Origin: Noviherbaspirillum sp. UKPF54
GTDB taxonomy: Bacteria; Pseudomonadota; Gammaproteobacteria; Burkholderiales; Burkholderiaceae_D
Assembly (NCBI RefSeq): GCF_007874125.1
Contig: NZ_CP040128.1
Span: forward strand, 1,550,001 to 1,614,000
Direction of reading: 5' to 3'
Length of the DNA: 64,000 bases
How positions within the stretch are numbered: position 1 is the stretch's first letter; the number at the start of each line of letters is the position of its first letter. The translations under genes and the position numbers were made by a program. This document shows positions 55,574 through 64,000 of this stretch, piece after piece. The notes beneath the pieces are model-generated. The model made no database searches. It was not told the origin of the DNA and was given only the letters and a program-made list of their open reading frames with translations.

Positions 55574-57652
55574 ATGACTGCAGAATACAAGGTCAACGGC
55601 GCTGTCGCCATCATCACACTCAACAATCCCCCGGTGAACGGCTTGGGCCACGCAACCCGCAGCGCGATCGTCGAAGGCATGAAAAAGGCGCTGAACGACG
55701 ACACCGTCAAGGCGGTGGTCATTACCGGCGCCGGCAAGGCATTTTCCGGCGGCGCCGACATCAAGGAATTCAATTCGCCCAAGGCGCTGGCCGAGCCGAC
55801 GCTGCATACGGTCATCAACGTCATCGAGAATTCGACCAAGCCGGTGGTCGCCGCGATCCATAGCGTCGCCATGGGCGGCGGGCTGGAACTGGCACTGGGC
55901 TGCCACTACCGCGTCGCGTCGCCGGGCGCGCAGATCGCGCTGCCGGAAGTCAAGCTGGGTATCCTGCCGGGCGCCGGCGGAACGCAGCGCCTGCCGCGCG
56001 TGCTCGGCCTGGAAATGGGCCTGAACATGATCGTGTCCGGCAATCCGGTGCCGTCCGAGAAGCTGGCCAAGACCGCGCTGTTCAACGAGATGGTCGAAGG
56101 CGACCTGATGGAAGCGGCGCAGGCCTTCGCTAACAAGGTTGCCGATGTGCGTCCGTTGCCGAAAGTCCGCGACGTCAAGATCGACTACCCGAACTACGAA
56201 GGCTTCCTGCAATTTTCGCGCAATACGGTCAAGGCCATGTCCGGGCCTTTCCCGGCGCCGCTGAAGTGCGTCGAAGCCGTGGCCGCCGCCGTGACGATGA
56301 AGTTCGACGACGGCATCAAGTTCGAGCGCGACCTGTTCGTCGATCTGGTGCAGACCACCGAATCGAAGGCGCTGCGCCATGCCTTCTTCGGCGAGCGTGC
56401 CGCGAGCAAGGTGCCGGATGTTCCGGAAGATACGCCGACCCGCACCATCAAGTCGGCCGCCGTGATCGGCGCCGGAACCATGGGCGGCGGCATCGCAATG
56501 AACTTCGCCAACGCCGGCATCCCGGTCAAGATCCTGGAAATGAAGCAGGAAGCGCTGGAGAAGGGCTTGGGCGTGATCCGCAAGAATTACGAAAACACCA
56601 TGAAGAAGGGCAAGCTGACGCCAGAGAAATTCGAGCAGCGCGTCGGCCTGATCACCGGCACCCTGTCGTATGAGGAAATCGCGCAGGCCGACATCGTGAT
56701 CGAAGCCGTGTTCGAGGACATCGGCGTCAAGGAACAGGTATTCAAGAAGCTCGACGAAGTGATGAAGCAGGGCGCCATCCTGGCGTCCAACACCTCCACG
56801 CTGGACGTGAACAAGATCGCTTCCTTCACCAAGCGTCCGCAGGACGTGATCGGACTGCATTTCTTCAGCCCGGCCAACGTGATGAAACTGCTGGAAATCG
56901 TGCGCGGCGAAAAGACCGGCAAGGATGTGCTGGCGACCGCATTGCAGCTGTCGAAAAAGATCAAGAAGACCGGCGTGGTGTCGGGCGTGTGCGACGGCTT
57001 CATCGGCAACCGCATGATCGAGCAATACAGCCGCCAGGCCGGTTTCCTGCTGGAAGAGGGTTGCACTCCGGAGCAGGTTGACAAGGCTGTCGAGAAGTTT
57101 GGCTTCGCGATGGGGCCGTTCCGCATGGGCGACCTGGCCGGCAACGACATCGGCTGGTACATCCGCAAGCGCCGCTACATCGAAAAGCCGGAAGTGACCT
57201 ATTCGAAGACCGCCGACCTGCTGTGCGAGATGGGGCGCTTCGGACAGAAGACCGGCGCCGGCTGGTACGACTACAAGCCGGGCGACCGCAAGCCGTATCC
57301 GTCGCAAGTCGTCAACGACATGATCGTCAAGCACTCGGCCGACCTCGGCATCGAGCGCCGCAAGATCAGCGACCAGGAAATCGTCGAGCGCCTGGTGTAT
57401 GCGCTGGTCAATGAGGCTGCGTATATTCTTGAAGAAGGCATCGCGATGCGCGCATCCGACGTCGACATGGTTTACTTGACCGGTTACGGCTTCCCGCTGT
57501 TCCGCGGCGGCCCGATGTTCTACGCCGACACCGTCGGATTGCAGAATGTCGTGATGGCGATGGAGAAGTACGCGAAGGGCCGCCACGGCGACGCCTGGAA
57601 ACCGGCTCCGCTGCTGGCGAAGCTGGCAGCCGAAGGCAAGACCTTCAACTGA
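55574..57652 (+). CDS. Bifunctional enoyl-CoA hydratase/3-hydroxyacyl-CoA dehydrogenase
   Basis: A 692-residue FadJ/peroxisomal MFE-1-like enzyme for beta-oxidation. The N-terminal hydratase has GAGKAFSGGADIKEF, the oxyanion-hole VAMGGGLELALG and the catalytic glutamate in ALPEVKLGILPGAGGTQRL. The NAD-binding dehydrogenase starts near residue 295 with AAVIGAGTMGGGIAMNFANAG, and its catalytic histidine is in GLHFFSPANVMKLLEIV. C-terminal 3HCDH repeat with YGFPLFRGGPMFYAD. Ribosome-binding site AAAGGAAGAG. It has its own TetR-type operator and terminator. No thiolase is adjacent. Confidence 0.94.
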   Translation: MTAEYKVNGAVAIITLNNPPVNGLGHATRSAIVEGMKKALNDDTVKAVVITGAGKAFSGGADIKEFNSPKALAEPTLHTVINVIENSTKPVVAAIHSVAMGGGLELALGCHYRVASPGAQIALPEVKLGILPGAGGTQRLPRVLGLEMGLNMIVSGNPVPSEKLAKTALFNEMVEGDLMEAAQAFANKVADVRPLPKVRDVKIDYPNYEGFLQFSRNTVKAMSGPFPAPLKCVEAVAAAVTMKFDDGIKFERDLFVDLVQTTESKALRHAFFGERAASKVPDVPEDTPTRTIKSAAVIGAGTMGGGIAMNFANAGIPVKILEMKQEALEKGLGVIRKNYENTMKKGKLTPEKFEQRVGLITGTLSYEEIAQADIVIEAVFEDIGVKEQVFKKLDEVMKQGAILASNTSTLDVNKIASFTKRPQDVIGLHFFSPANVMKLLEIVRGEKTGKDVLATALQLSKKIKKTGVVSGVCDGFIGNRMIEQYSRQAGFLLEEGCTPEQVDKAVEKFGFAMGPFRMGDLAGNDIGWYIRKRRYIEKPEVTYSKTADLLCEMGRFGQKTGAGWYDYKPGDRKPYPSQVVNDMIVKHSADLGIERRKISDQEIVERLVYALVNEAAYILEEGIAMRASDVDMVYLTGYGFPLFRGGPMFYADTVGLQNVVMAMEKYAKGRHGDAWKPAPLLAKLAAEGKTFN

Positions 57653-57668
57653 TTCGTTCTGAACGAAG

Positions 57669-57697
57669 AAAAGGCCCGGGACGCCCCGGGCCTTTTT
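57669..57697. terminator. Intrinsic terminator after the beta-oxidation gene
   Basis: A perfect 12-bp stem AAAAGGCCCGGG / CCCGGGCCTTTT with loop ACGC, flanked by A and T runs, so it can act on both strands between convergent genes. Confidence 0.92.
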
Positions 57698-57721
57698 ATT
57701 TATGCCTACGGATTCGCGTCG

Positions 57722-58513
57722 CTACCAGTAATTTTCGGTGACGAACTGGCCGGGAAGCGCGCGCCGGCATGGGCGCATGCCGCGCTGATGCAGGATGCGC
57801 CGGGTATCTTCGATCATGTCCGGGTTTCCACACAACATGATGCGGGAAGACTGTTCCGTCAGAGGGATGCCGGCGGCCCGTTCCAGCTCCCCGTTTTCCA
57901 GCAGCGTCGTGATGCGACCGGTCAGCCGCGGCGGACCGGCTGCCGGATCGCGCGTCGTGCTTTGTATAAGCTGCAGTTGCGCCGGTGATGCCGCCTTCGA
58001 CGGTGGCGTGCGTGCGAGGTCCGTCAAATGCGCCTCGTAGGAAAATTCGCTTGCGTGGCGCACGCAATGAACCAGACGCAGCTGGCGAAATTTTTCCCAG
58101 ACGGCTGGATCGCGCAGGATGGCGATGAAGGGCCCGATTCCGGTGCCGGTTGCCAGCATCCACAGATCATCGCCATCCTCGAAGCGGTCGGCTGTCATGA
58201 AGCCGAAACATTGCTTGTCCAGCAGGATACGATCGCCGGGTTTGAGCTCCTTGAGGCGCGAGGTAAATAGCCCGCCAGGCACCAGGATGCCGTAGAACTC
58301 CAGCTGCTCCTCGTGTGGTGCGGAAACCATCGAATAGGCGCGCCAGATCGCATCGTGCTGGCCCGGCAGACCGAGGCGTGCATATTGGCCGGCGACGAAG
58401 GAATAGTTTGGCGGCCGCGTGGTCGTAAAGCTGAGCAGCGAATCGGTCCACCAGTGCATGCTGGTGACGGTTTCCAGCGTGCTTTTCCCCTTCGCTAATA
58501 TGTCGTCGATCAT
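57722..58513 (-). CDS. fpr: Ferredoxin/flavodoxin-NADP+ reductase
   Basis: A 263-residue FAD enzyme passing electrons between NADPH and ferredoxin or flavodoxin. FAD-binding motif RAYSMVSAP near residue 59, NADP-binding LATGTGIGPFIAILRD near residue 115, and the bacterial-type C-terminus FVTENYW with aromatic end. The N-terminus has no signal peptide. Divergent from serA with about 80 AT-rich bp between the starts, and convergent with the beta-oxidation gene. Fpr often supports oxidative-stress defence and iron-sulfur enzymes. Confidence 0.92.
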   Translation of the reverse strand: MIDDILAKGKSTLETVTSMHWWTDSLLSFTTTRPPNYSFVAGQYARLGLPGQHDAIWRAYSMVSAPHEEQLEFYGILVPGGLFTSRLKELKPGDRILLDKQCFGFMTADRFEDGDDLWMLATGTGIGPFIAILRDPAVWEKFRQLRLVHCVRHASEFSYEAHLTDLARTPPSKAASPAQLQLIQSTTRDPAAGPPRLTGRITTLLENGELERAAGIPLTEQSSRIMLCGNPDMIEDTRRILHQRGMRPCRRALPGQFVTENYW

Positions 58514-58592
58514 TCCGCCTCCATCACGTCATTGCCTACGCTCTGACTTTAATCATAATATATATTACAAATATAGGTTATAGGGGTTCGCC

Positions 58593-59792
58593 ATGTCGAA
58601 AATCGTCCTGCTTGAAAAAATCCATCCAAGTGCCGCACAGCTTCTGGCAGCCGACGGCATGACCGACATCGTCCAGTTGCCGACGGCTCTGAAAGCCGAT
58701 GAATTGAAAAGCGCACTACAAGGCGCCGCCGCAGTCGGCATCCGCTCCGCCACCCACATCACTGCCGAGGTGCTGGAGGCATTGCCGCAGCTGCGCGCTA
58801 TCGGCTGTTTCTGTATTGGCACCAATCAAGTCGATTTGACAGCGGCCGCCGCGCATGGTGTCCCGGTTTTCAATGCACCGTTTTCCAATACGCGTTCGGT
58901 CGCGGAGCTGGTAATCGCGGAATCGATCCTGCTGTTGCGCCGTATTCCGGAAAAAAACATGCGCACGCATCGCGGCCAATGGGACAAGACGGCGCACGGG
59001 GCCTACGAGGTGCGCAACAAGGTGCTCGGCATTATCGGTTACGGCAACATCGGCGCACAGGTCGGCATCCTGGCCGAAAGCGTCGGCATGCGGGTGTGCT
59101 ACTACGATGTCGAAAGCAAGCTACCCCTCGGAAATGCCAAACCGATGGCGACCATGGAAGCGCTGCTGGCCGAGGCGGATGTCGTGACCCTGCATGTGCC
59201 GGGCGGCAGCGCCACCGAACGGCTCATCACCGGCGAGCGACTTGCGTTAATGAAATCTTCGGCCGTGCTGCTCAACGCCTCGCGCGGCGGCGTGGTGGAT
59301 ATCGATGCGCTCAATGCCGCGTTGCGGGAAGGCCGGCTGGCCGGGGCTGCACTCGATGTATTTCCGAAGGAGCCGCGCAACGACAAGGAGGAATTCGTAT
59401 CGCCGCTGCGCGGATTGGAAAACGTGATCCTGACCCCTCATATCGGCGGCAGCACCCAGGAAGCGCAGGAAAATATCGGCCGGGAAGTCGCGGACAAGCT
59501 CGCGCGCTTTCTGAAAGCGGGGACGACGCGTTGGGCGGTCAACTTTCCGGAAATCCCGCATATCGAAAAGGAAACCAGGAGCCGCGTGCTGAATGTCCAT
59601 CGCAACGAGCCGGGCGTCATCGCGCGCATGAATGCCGATTTCGCTCAGGCCGGGCTGAATATCGTCGCGCAGCATTTGCAAACGCGCGGCCCGATCGGTT
59701 ACGTGATTACCGACGTGGATGACGGGATTTCCGCCGAGTTGCTGCAAAAATTGAGAAGCGAGCCGGCAACGATACGCTGCGAGCTGATCTGA
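58593..59792 (+). CDS. serA: D-3-phosphoglycerate dehydrogenase
   Basis: A 399-residue NAD-dependent enzyme catalysing the first step of serine synthesis. Substrate domain IGCFCIGTNQVDLTAA, NAD motif GIIGYGNIGAQVGILA near residue 149, catalytic histidine in LTPHIGGSTQEAQENIG near residue 285, and a C-terminal ACT domain (residues about 330-399, NEPGVIARMNADFAQAGLNI) as in the serine-inhibited E. coli form. Monocistronic; convergent with nsrR. Upstream 80 bp are very AT-rich. Confidence 0.94.
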   Translation: MSKIVLLEKIHPSAAQLLAADGMTDIVQLPTALKADELKSALQGAAAVGIRSATHITAEVLEALPQLRAIGCFCIGTNQVDLTAAAAHGVPVFNAPFSNTRSVAELVIAESILLLRRIPEKNMRTHRGQWDKTAHGAYEVRNKVLGIIGYGNIGAQVGILAESVGMRVCYYDVESKLPLGNAKPMATMEALLAEADVVTLHVPGGSATERLITGERLALMKSSAVLLNASRGGVVDIDALNAALREGRLAGAALDVFPKEPRNDKEEFVSPLRGLENVILTPHIGGSTQEAQENIGREVADKLARFLKAGTTRWAVNFPEIPHIEKETRSRVLNVHRNEPGVIARMNADFAQAGLNIVAQHLQTRGPIGYVITDVDDGISAELLQKLRSEPATIRCELI

Positions 59793-59816
59793 CCGTCAAA
59801 CAACAGGGAAGCCGAT

Positions 59817-60281
59817 TTACGCGGCTTCGGCTTTCTTGCGGGGATAAATTTCGATCCTGGCCAGCTGGCCCAGGCTTCCGCTGTTGCGTAGAAGGTCGGC
59901 CAGCGTGACGCCATGCAGCACTTGCAGGTAGGCCGCGGTTGCTTGCCGCAGCACTCCCTGCAATTCGCAGGAGTGGGCCAGGATGCAGTTGTTGTGGCTG
60001 CGATCAAAACATTCCACCATCGTGAAATCGGGCTCCGTACCGCGAACTACTTCGCCGATGTTGATGTCTTGCGGCTCCTTCTTCAGGCGCAGGCCGCCGC
60101 TGCGGCCGCGGATGGTTTCCACCAATCCGGCCAGGCCAAGCTGATGCACGACCTTCATCAAGTGGCTCTTGGAGATGTTGTAGGTATCCGCGATATCCTG
60201 GATCGTGACCAGGCGATCCCGGTTCATCCCGAGATACATCAGAGTTCGGAGCGAATAATCGGTATAGTCGGTCAGGCGCAT
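59817..60281 (-). CDS. nsrR: Nitric oxide-sensing repressor NsrR, Rrf2 family
   Basis: A 154-residue Rrf2-type winged-helix regulator. N-terminal MRLTDYTDYSLRTLMYL, with DNA-recognition helix TYNISKSHLMKVVHQL. Three cluster cysteines C91, C99 and C105, plus Asp8, match the ligand set known for [4Fe-4S] NsrR (three Cys and Asp8 in the Streptomyces protein). The spacing differs from IscR. The start at 60281 was chosen for family fit; the open frame continues 31 codons upstream through the operator. A 23-bp dyad overlaps its -10, so autorepression is likely. Located downstream of spoVR on the same strand. Confidence 0.9.
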   Translation of the reverse strand: MRLTDYTDYSLRTLMYLGMNRDRLVTIQDIADTYNISKSHLMKVVHQLGLAGLVETIRGRSGGLRLKKEPQDINIGEVVRGTEPDFTMVECFDRSHNNCILAHSCELQGVLRQATAAYLQVLHGVTLADLLRNSGSLGQLARIEIYPRKKAEAA

Positions 60282-60322
60282 GGCACTCGGGGCAGCGCGG
60301 GGAGGCGCGGCCGGATCAGAAT

Positions 60323-60345
60323 AAGATAGATTGATTATATATCTT
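60323..60345 (-). promoter_or_regulatory. Rrf2/NsrR-type dyad over the nsrR promoter
   Basis: On the coding strand of nsrR: left arm AAGATATATAA, central T, right arm CAATCTATCTT. Arm length and one-base centre equal the NsrR site. A TATAAT -10 (60334-60339 on the plus strand as ATTATA) lies inside it, 53-58 bp before the nsrR start codon. A further half-site-like AAGATATATTT is at 60390-60400. Confidence 0.55.
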
Positions 60346-60401
60346 AAGTGATCCGACGGGAGTGCTTGTCGCATTTATATCAAAACAACAAGATATATTT
60401 G

Positions 60402-61805
60402 CTACATGCGCTTGCTTGTCACCACGCGCGCTTCGCCGCGTTCGCCGACAGTATGCAGCGTGACGGGGCGCCGCCATACCTTGCCGATATATTCCAGAAC
60501 GCGCTCAGCGCGGAACAGATCGACCCCGCGTCCGTCGCTCTGGTTGTCGTGCACCAGTTGCAGGCTGCCGTCGACATGCAGGTGGTTTGCCGCGATGCGC
60601 GGCGCGCCGTAATTGAATTTCGGCGCAAGAATGGCTTCGTGCACGGCATGGACATCGTTTTTCGCGATGCGGATATCGCCGTCGTCGCGCGCTTCGTAGA
60701 CGAACAATTGCAGCTTCTCGATCAGGTCGCGGTCCAGGTAATTGCGGATGAAGCCGAAATCGTCTTCTTCCCGCACGATGCGGCGTGCCGCTTCCAGCCC
60801 CTGTTTCTCGATGATGTCTTCCCACATCGAAAAGCCGAGATGGTAAGGATTCACCGCCAGGGCCAGCTGGCGTTCCGCTGCATAGGGACGCACCACGTCG
60901 GAATGCGCCTTGATTGCCGACAGGTACAAGTCGTGCGGCAGGAAGTCGGCCTCGCGCAACAGGCGGGCATGCCAGTACGAGGCCCAGCCTTCGTTCATGA
61001 TCTGGCAGGCAAACACCGGATAGAAATAATAGGACTCCTCGCGCACGGCCAGGAAGATGTCACGTTCCCAGTCTTCCATTTCGGGGGCGTAATGCGCGAT
61101 GAACCAGAGAAGGTCGTATTCCGGTTGCGGCGGAATCGATAACCGTTTTGCCGATGACTGTGCGTCGGGCAGGGGTTTTTCGCCCGGCAGCGCGTGGTAG
61201 CGCTGATGGAACGGATCGAGTGGTTGCTCGGGCTCCGCCTTCTGCGGTGGTTGCGTCGAATACAAGGGACGGTGCAGTTCGCGGTTGATGTCGATGTGCG
61301 GCTCCAGCGCGAGCGCCGCGTCGAGCACCGCCTCGACGCGGTCCTGCCCGTGTTCCTGAATCGCCGTCTCGATACGATGGGCACGCGCGGCAGCCTGTTC
61401 CAGGATGTGTCCACCCGCCATTTCCATGAACTGGGCGAACAGGTGGTTGTTTTTCGCAAAATCCGCATGGCCGAGCACATGCGCGGTGACTAGCGTATTT
61501 TCCGGCAAGGTGTTGCCGTTGACCAGATAGGCGCGGCAGGGATCGCCGGGAAACATGACTTCGAAAATGCGCGAGTGGCCCATGCCCTGACGGATCAACT
61601 GATGGATGTAGCGCACGCCGAACGACCAGTGGTGCATGCGGACCGGGAGCCCGTATACCGCAATTTCCATCATGAAATTATTTGGCACCAGTTCGAAGTC
61701 GACCGGGTAATAATCGAGTCCGAGTTTACGTGCCAGTTCTTCGATCTGCGCCGAATACTGCTTGAGCTGTTCGATCGTTTCTGCGGAAGAGGTTGTGGTG
61801 CACAT
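60402..61805 (-). CDS. SpoVR family protein
   Basis: A 467-residue protein of the SpoVR/YcgB family. Family features: DYYPVDFELVPNNFMMEIAVYGLPVRMHHWSFG near residues 30-65, the HVLGHADFAKNNHLF histidine-rich segment, and NEGWASYWHARLL near residue 265. The biochemical function is unknown; in many proteobacteria the gene is linked to yeaG/prkA and yeaH, as here, and is induced in stationary phase or nitrogen starvation. A 125-bp gap separates it from yeaH upstream, and nsrR follows downstream. Confidence 0.92.
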   Translation of the reverse strand: MCTTTSSAETIEQLKQYSAQIEELARKLGLDYYPVDFELVPNNFMMEIAVYGLPVRMHHWSFGVRYIHQLIRQGMGHSRIFEVMFPGDPCRAYLVNGNTLPENTLVTAHVLGHADFAKNNHLFAQFMEMAGGHILEQAAARAHRIETAIQEHGQDRVEAVLDAALALEPHIDINRELHRPLYSTQPPQKAEPEQPLDPFHQRYHALPGEKPLPDAQSSAKRLSIPPQPEYDLLWFIAHYAPEMEDWERDIFLAVREESYYFYPVFACQIMNEGWASYWHARLLREADFLPHDLYLSAIKAHSDVVRPYAAERQLALAVNPYHLGFSMWEDIIEKQGLEAARRIVREEDDFGFIRNYLDRDLIEKLQLFVYEARDDGDIRIAKNDVHAVHEAILAPKFNYGAPRIAANHLHVDGSLQLVHDNQSDGRGVDLFRAERVLEYIGKVWRRPVTLHTVGERGEARVVTSKRM

Positions 61806-61930
61806 GAGCGGTGTCCGTTGTTAGGGTATTGCGGGGCGAGGAGTGGTCCTTGCGGGCTCCCTCATTCCTTCGCCGGGCGCCCCAACGCCGGGCGCCCTCA
61901 AACCCCGCTCCCGCCTGCGGGAGCGGGAAG

Positions 61931-63100
61931 CTATTCGGCCTCTTGCTGGATGAAGAACTTGCGTATCGCCTTCCACACGTCTTCGTGGCGCGTCAGAATC
62001 GAACTGCCCAGGGGCGCGCCGGCGCGTTCGATCTCTCCGCACAGCATCTTCATTTCCGTCTCGCTGGTGCGCGGCGAGCCGGGAACGGTTTCGACATAGC
62101 CGATAAAGTTCAGCAGTTTCGATAGCCGCGACAAGTAGTCGATCGCGGCGGCTCGATCTTCCGTGAAGTTTTCACCGTCGGAAGCGTAGAACAGGTAGCC
62201 GTTGTAGCGCGATGGATCGTATTCCGTTTCGATCAGGTCCAGCGCCAGCTTGAAGGCAGTGGAGGCACCCGTCCCGCCGGTGCCGCTGACGTTGAAAAAT
62301 TCGCTCTCGGAAAATTCCCACGCCTGGGTGGTATGCGCGATGAAGCGCGTTTCCACCTTGCCGTAGCGGCGGCGTATGCCTTGCAGCACGAAGAAGAAGA
62401 AGCTCTTGGCCAGCTTGCGCTCGGCATCGGTCATGCTGGCGGAGACATCGAGCGCGAAAATCACGACGGCATTCGTTGCGGGTTTGCGCCGCTGCACCAA
62501 CTGCTTGAAGCGCAGGTCCTCGTTGGTGAACGGTACCGGATTTTCGGTGGTCTTTTCCTGGGTGGCGCGCCGCTTGACCGCTTCCTTCACGGTGCGGCGG
62601 CGGTCCAGGCGCGCGCGCGCGCCATGCTTGTCCCAGCCTTCGCGCACGTATTCGTCATCCTCGACGCTGGTATTGCGCTTGGGTTGCAGGTCGGGCAGCT
62701 GCAATTCTTCCCACAGCCAGTCGATGATGTCGTCGACCTTGAATTCCAGCAGCAGCTTGACTTCGCCATCGTTGTTGCCGCCTTCGCCTTCGTCGTCGCC
62801 CATGTCCGGTTGCGCCTGCCGCAGCACGTCGCCAGGCTTGCCCTGTCCCTGGCCGGCGCTGGTGAACGGCTGCGACGAGGAATCGGCAAGGCGGAAGCGA
62901 GCATGCTCCAGCAGCCGCACCGGTACCTGCACGGTGCGGTCCTGCGAACCGGTAATCACATCCGGCCCGGCTACCAGGTTCGGCAGGTTCTGCTGTACCG
63001 CTTCGCGCACCTTCTGGTTGTGCCGCAGCCAGTCGCGCGATCCGCGTGAGAACAAGTCGTACCAGGGCGTTTCCGCAGAGATCGTAATGTGATCAGTCAT
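61931..63100 (-). CDS. YeaH/DUF444 family protein with VWA-like domain
   Basis: A 389-residue protein of the YeaH family. N-terminal half is charged with a low-complexity segment (QGQGKPGDVLRQAQ, GDDEGEGGNNDGE). The C-terminal half holds a von Willebrand A-like domain with MIDAS motif DVSAS (Asp218, Ser220, Ser222) and a GTGGTGASTA segment near residue 277. These proteins are encoded with the kinase PrkA/YeaG and may be its partner. Gap to prkA is 22 bp. In E. coli yeaGH is controlled by sigma-S and nitrogen status. Confidence 0.9.
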   Translation of the reverse strand: MTDHITISAETPWYDLFSRGSRDWLRHNQKVREAVQQNLPNLVAGPDVITGSQDRTVQVPVRLLEHARFRLADSSSQPFTSAGQGQGKPGDVLRQAQPDMGDDEGEGGNNDGEVKLLLEFKVDDIIDWLWEELQLPDLQPKRNTSVEDDEYVREGWDKHGARARLDRRRTVKEAVKRRATQEKTTENPVPFTNEDLRFKQLVQRRKPATNAVVIFALDVSASMTDAERKLAKSFFFFVLQGIRRRYGKVETRFIAHTTQAWEFSESEFFNVSGTGGTGASTAFKLALDLIETEYDPSRYNGYLFYASDGENFTEDRAAAIDYLSRLSKLLNFIGYVETVPGSPRTSETEMKMLCGEIERAGAPLGSSILTRHEDVWKAIRKFFIQQEAE

Positions 63101-63122
63101 AGGTAAATTAGCCTCAAAGTCG

Positions 63123-64000
63123 CTACTCTTGCGCCATCAGCGTGGTCACGTAATTCAGTGCCTCGCGCGCGCTGTGGCTGTCGTAGCCGTATTCGTCGAC
63201 CAGGCGCCGCTCGACGACGGAGATCTTTTGACGCACCTCCTCGTCGGGCCGCGCGCTGGAAGACACCAGGCGCAGCACTTCGCGCCGCTGCTCGAACAGG
63301 TACTGCTGCACCGCGTTATGCAGCTGCGCATGGCTGTCGAGCGTGAATTTCTCGCCGCGCTTGAACGCGCCCATCGCCTTGCGCACCACCTCCTGGCGGA
63401 ACGACTGCTTGCCCGAATCGGAGATGTGGATTTTTTCTTCCACCGCACGCAAGAAGCGTTCGTCCGGCTTGCGCTCCTCGTTGGTGATCGGGTCCTTGAT
63501 CTGGCGGTTGTCGAGCGTGGCCTCCACCTCGTCCAGGTACTTGTCGAGCAAGTCTTGCGCCTCCTGTTCGAACGACACGAACAAGGCCTTGTGCACGTCT
63601 TCCTTGACCCAGCGATTGTAGAAATCCTTGCGCGCCAGCACCAGGTAATCGATCCACTTGCGCTTGCGCTTCGGATCGATGCGCGCGTCGTTTTCGATCG
63701 CGTCTTTCAGGGCCAGTAGCACATCCATCGTGGTCAGGCTTTTCGCGTTCGACTGGATGATGGCGTTCGAAAGCGCATTGATCACGAAGCGTGGCGAAAT
63801 GCCGGACAGGCCCTCGTCCGGCATGCGCTGCTTGAGCCTTTCGGTTTCGGCGTGGGCATAGCCTTCCACCTCTTCACTGGCGTAGAGGCGGACTTTCTTG
63901 CTTAGTTCCAGTTCCTTTTCCTCGCCTTCGTGCAGGCGCGTCAGGATCGCGAACACGGCCGCAGTGTGCAGCACATGCGGGTCGAGGTGCACTTCGCGGA
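63123..64000 (-). CDS. prkA: PrkA/YeaG-type serine protein kinase, C-terminal part
   Basis: The gene enters from the right edge; about 292 C-terminal codons are visible, starting R-E-V-H-L-D-P-H-V-L. Segments typical of PrkA: KKVRLYASEEVEGYAHAETE, GISPRFVINALSNAI, and the PrkA C-terminal domain RKWIDYLVLARKDFYNRWVKEDV and ISDSGKQSFRQEVVRKAMG. The N-terminal AAA+ domain lies outside the window. First gene of prkA-yeaH-spoVR as far as seen. PrkA is an AAA+ serine kinase or protease-like ATPase; its targets are poorly known. Confidence 0.92.
   Translation of the reverse strand, partial: REVHLDPHVLHTAAVFAILTRLHEGEEKELELSKKVRLYASEEVEGYAHAETERLKQRMPDEGLSGISPRFVINALSNAIIQSNAKSLTTMDVLLALKDAIENDARIDPKRKRKWIDYLVLARKDFYNRWVKEDVHKALFVSFEQEAQDLLDKYLDEVEATLDNRQIKDPITNEERKPDERFLRAVEEKIHISDSGKQSFRQEVVRKAMGAFKRGEKFTLDSHAQLHNAVQQYLFEQRREVLRLVSSSARPDEEVRQKISVVERRLVDEYGYDSHSAREALNYVTTLMAQE

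Noticed and set aside
55514..57586. 690-codon frame antisense to the beta-oxidation gene, and similar frames opposite livM (52604-53935) and selO
   Set aside because: They lack ribosome-binding sites and family motifs and cover terminators or operators.

Overview
The window is chromosomal DNA from a GC-rich betaproteobacterium, most likely Burkholderiales and probably Oxalobacteraceae (Herminiimonas, Noviherbaspirillum or Collimonas-like). This rests on gene content and order: tRNA-Leu, tig, clpP, clpX, lon, hupB, tRNA-Val, tRNA-Asp, ppiD; tsaB, rimI, uracil-DNA glycosylase, DUF1853; and hpnCDE squalene genes. The genus is an inference. Genes are densely packed, and I see no insertion sequence, prophage, CRISPR array or rRNA operon.

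Layout. 1-7.4 kb: 5' end of a MarC-type membrane protein, an unpaired molybdenum hydroxylase large subunit, a thioredoxin-like protein, the overlapping tsaB-rimI-udg-DUF1853 run and lplT. 7.5-17.5 kb: alr-radA, the convergent hpnC-hpnD-hpnE operon, and a divergent two-gene RND efflux operon. 17.7-26.9 kb: the protein quality-control block (trigger factor, ClpP, ClpX, Lon, HU, PpiD) with three tRNAs. 26.9-35.1 kb: tesA, an ABC ATPase, NAD(P)HX repair, a DUF2249 protein, two overlapping flavin oxidoreductases including DadA, a secreted ParB-like protein and an amidase. 35.2-45.5 kb: a GT39 glycosyltransferase, purL, then a minus-strand chain (Crp/Fnr regulator, selO, msrB, yciB, bolA, PpiC-type isomerase). 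45.6-57.7 kb: a class II aldolase and HD-domain pair, then a catabolic/transport block of acyl-CoA ligase, two tandem Liv-type binding proteins, livHMGF and a bifunctional beta-oxidation enzyme. 57.7-64 kb: ferredoxin-NADP reductase, serA, nsrR, and spoVR-yeaH-prkA (prkA runs off the end).

How the parts work together. Three transcription units in the 47-57.7 kb block each carry a palindrome built on TACGRTCGTWC, so one TetR-type repressor may co-regulate CoA activation, uptake and beta-oxidation of a carboxylic acid. A second network is suggested by nsrR: a 23-bp dyad of NsrR type lies over the -10 of its own promoter, and a better match lies over the -10 of the DUF2249 gene 30 kb away. The Crp/Fnr-selO-msrB chain looks like an oxidative protein-repair unit with a Crp-type palindrome at its head. 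The RND pump has two operator-like palindromes around its promoter and a terminator-like hairpin in its leader.

Limits. All functions are read from sequence motifs and family knowledge, without database searches. Start codons were chosen from ribosome-binding sites, overlaps and family lengths. Operator assignments are pattern matches by eye.
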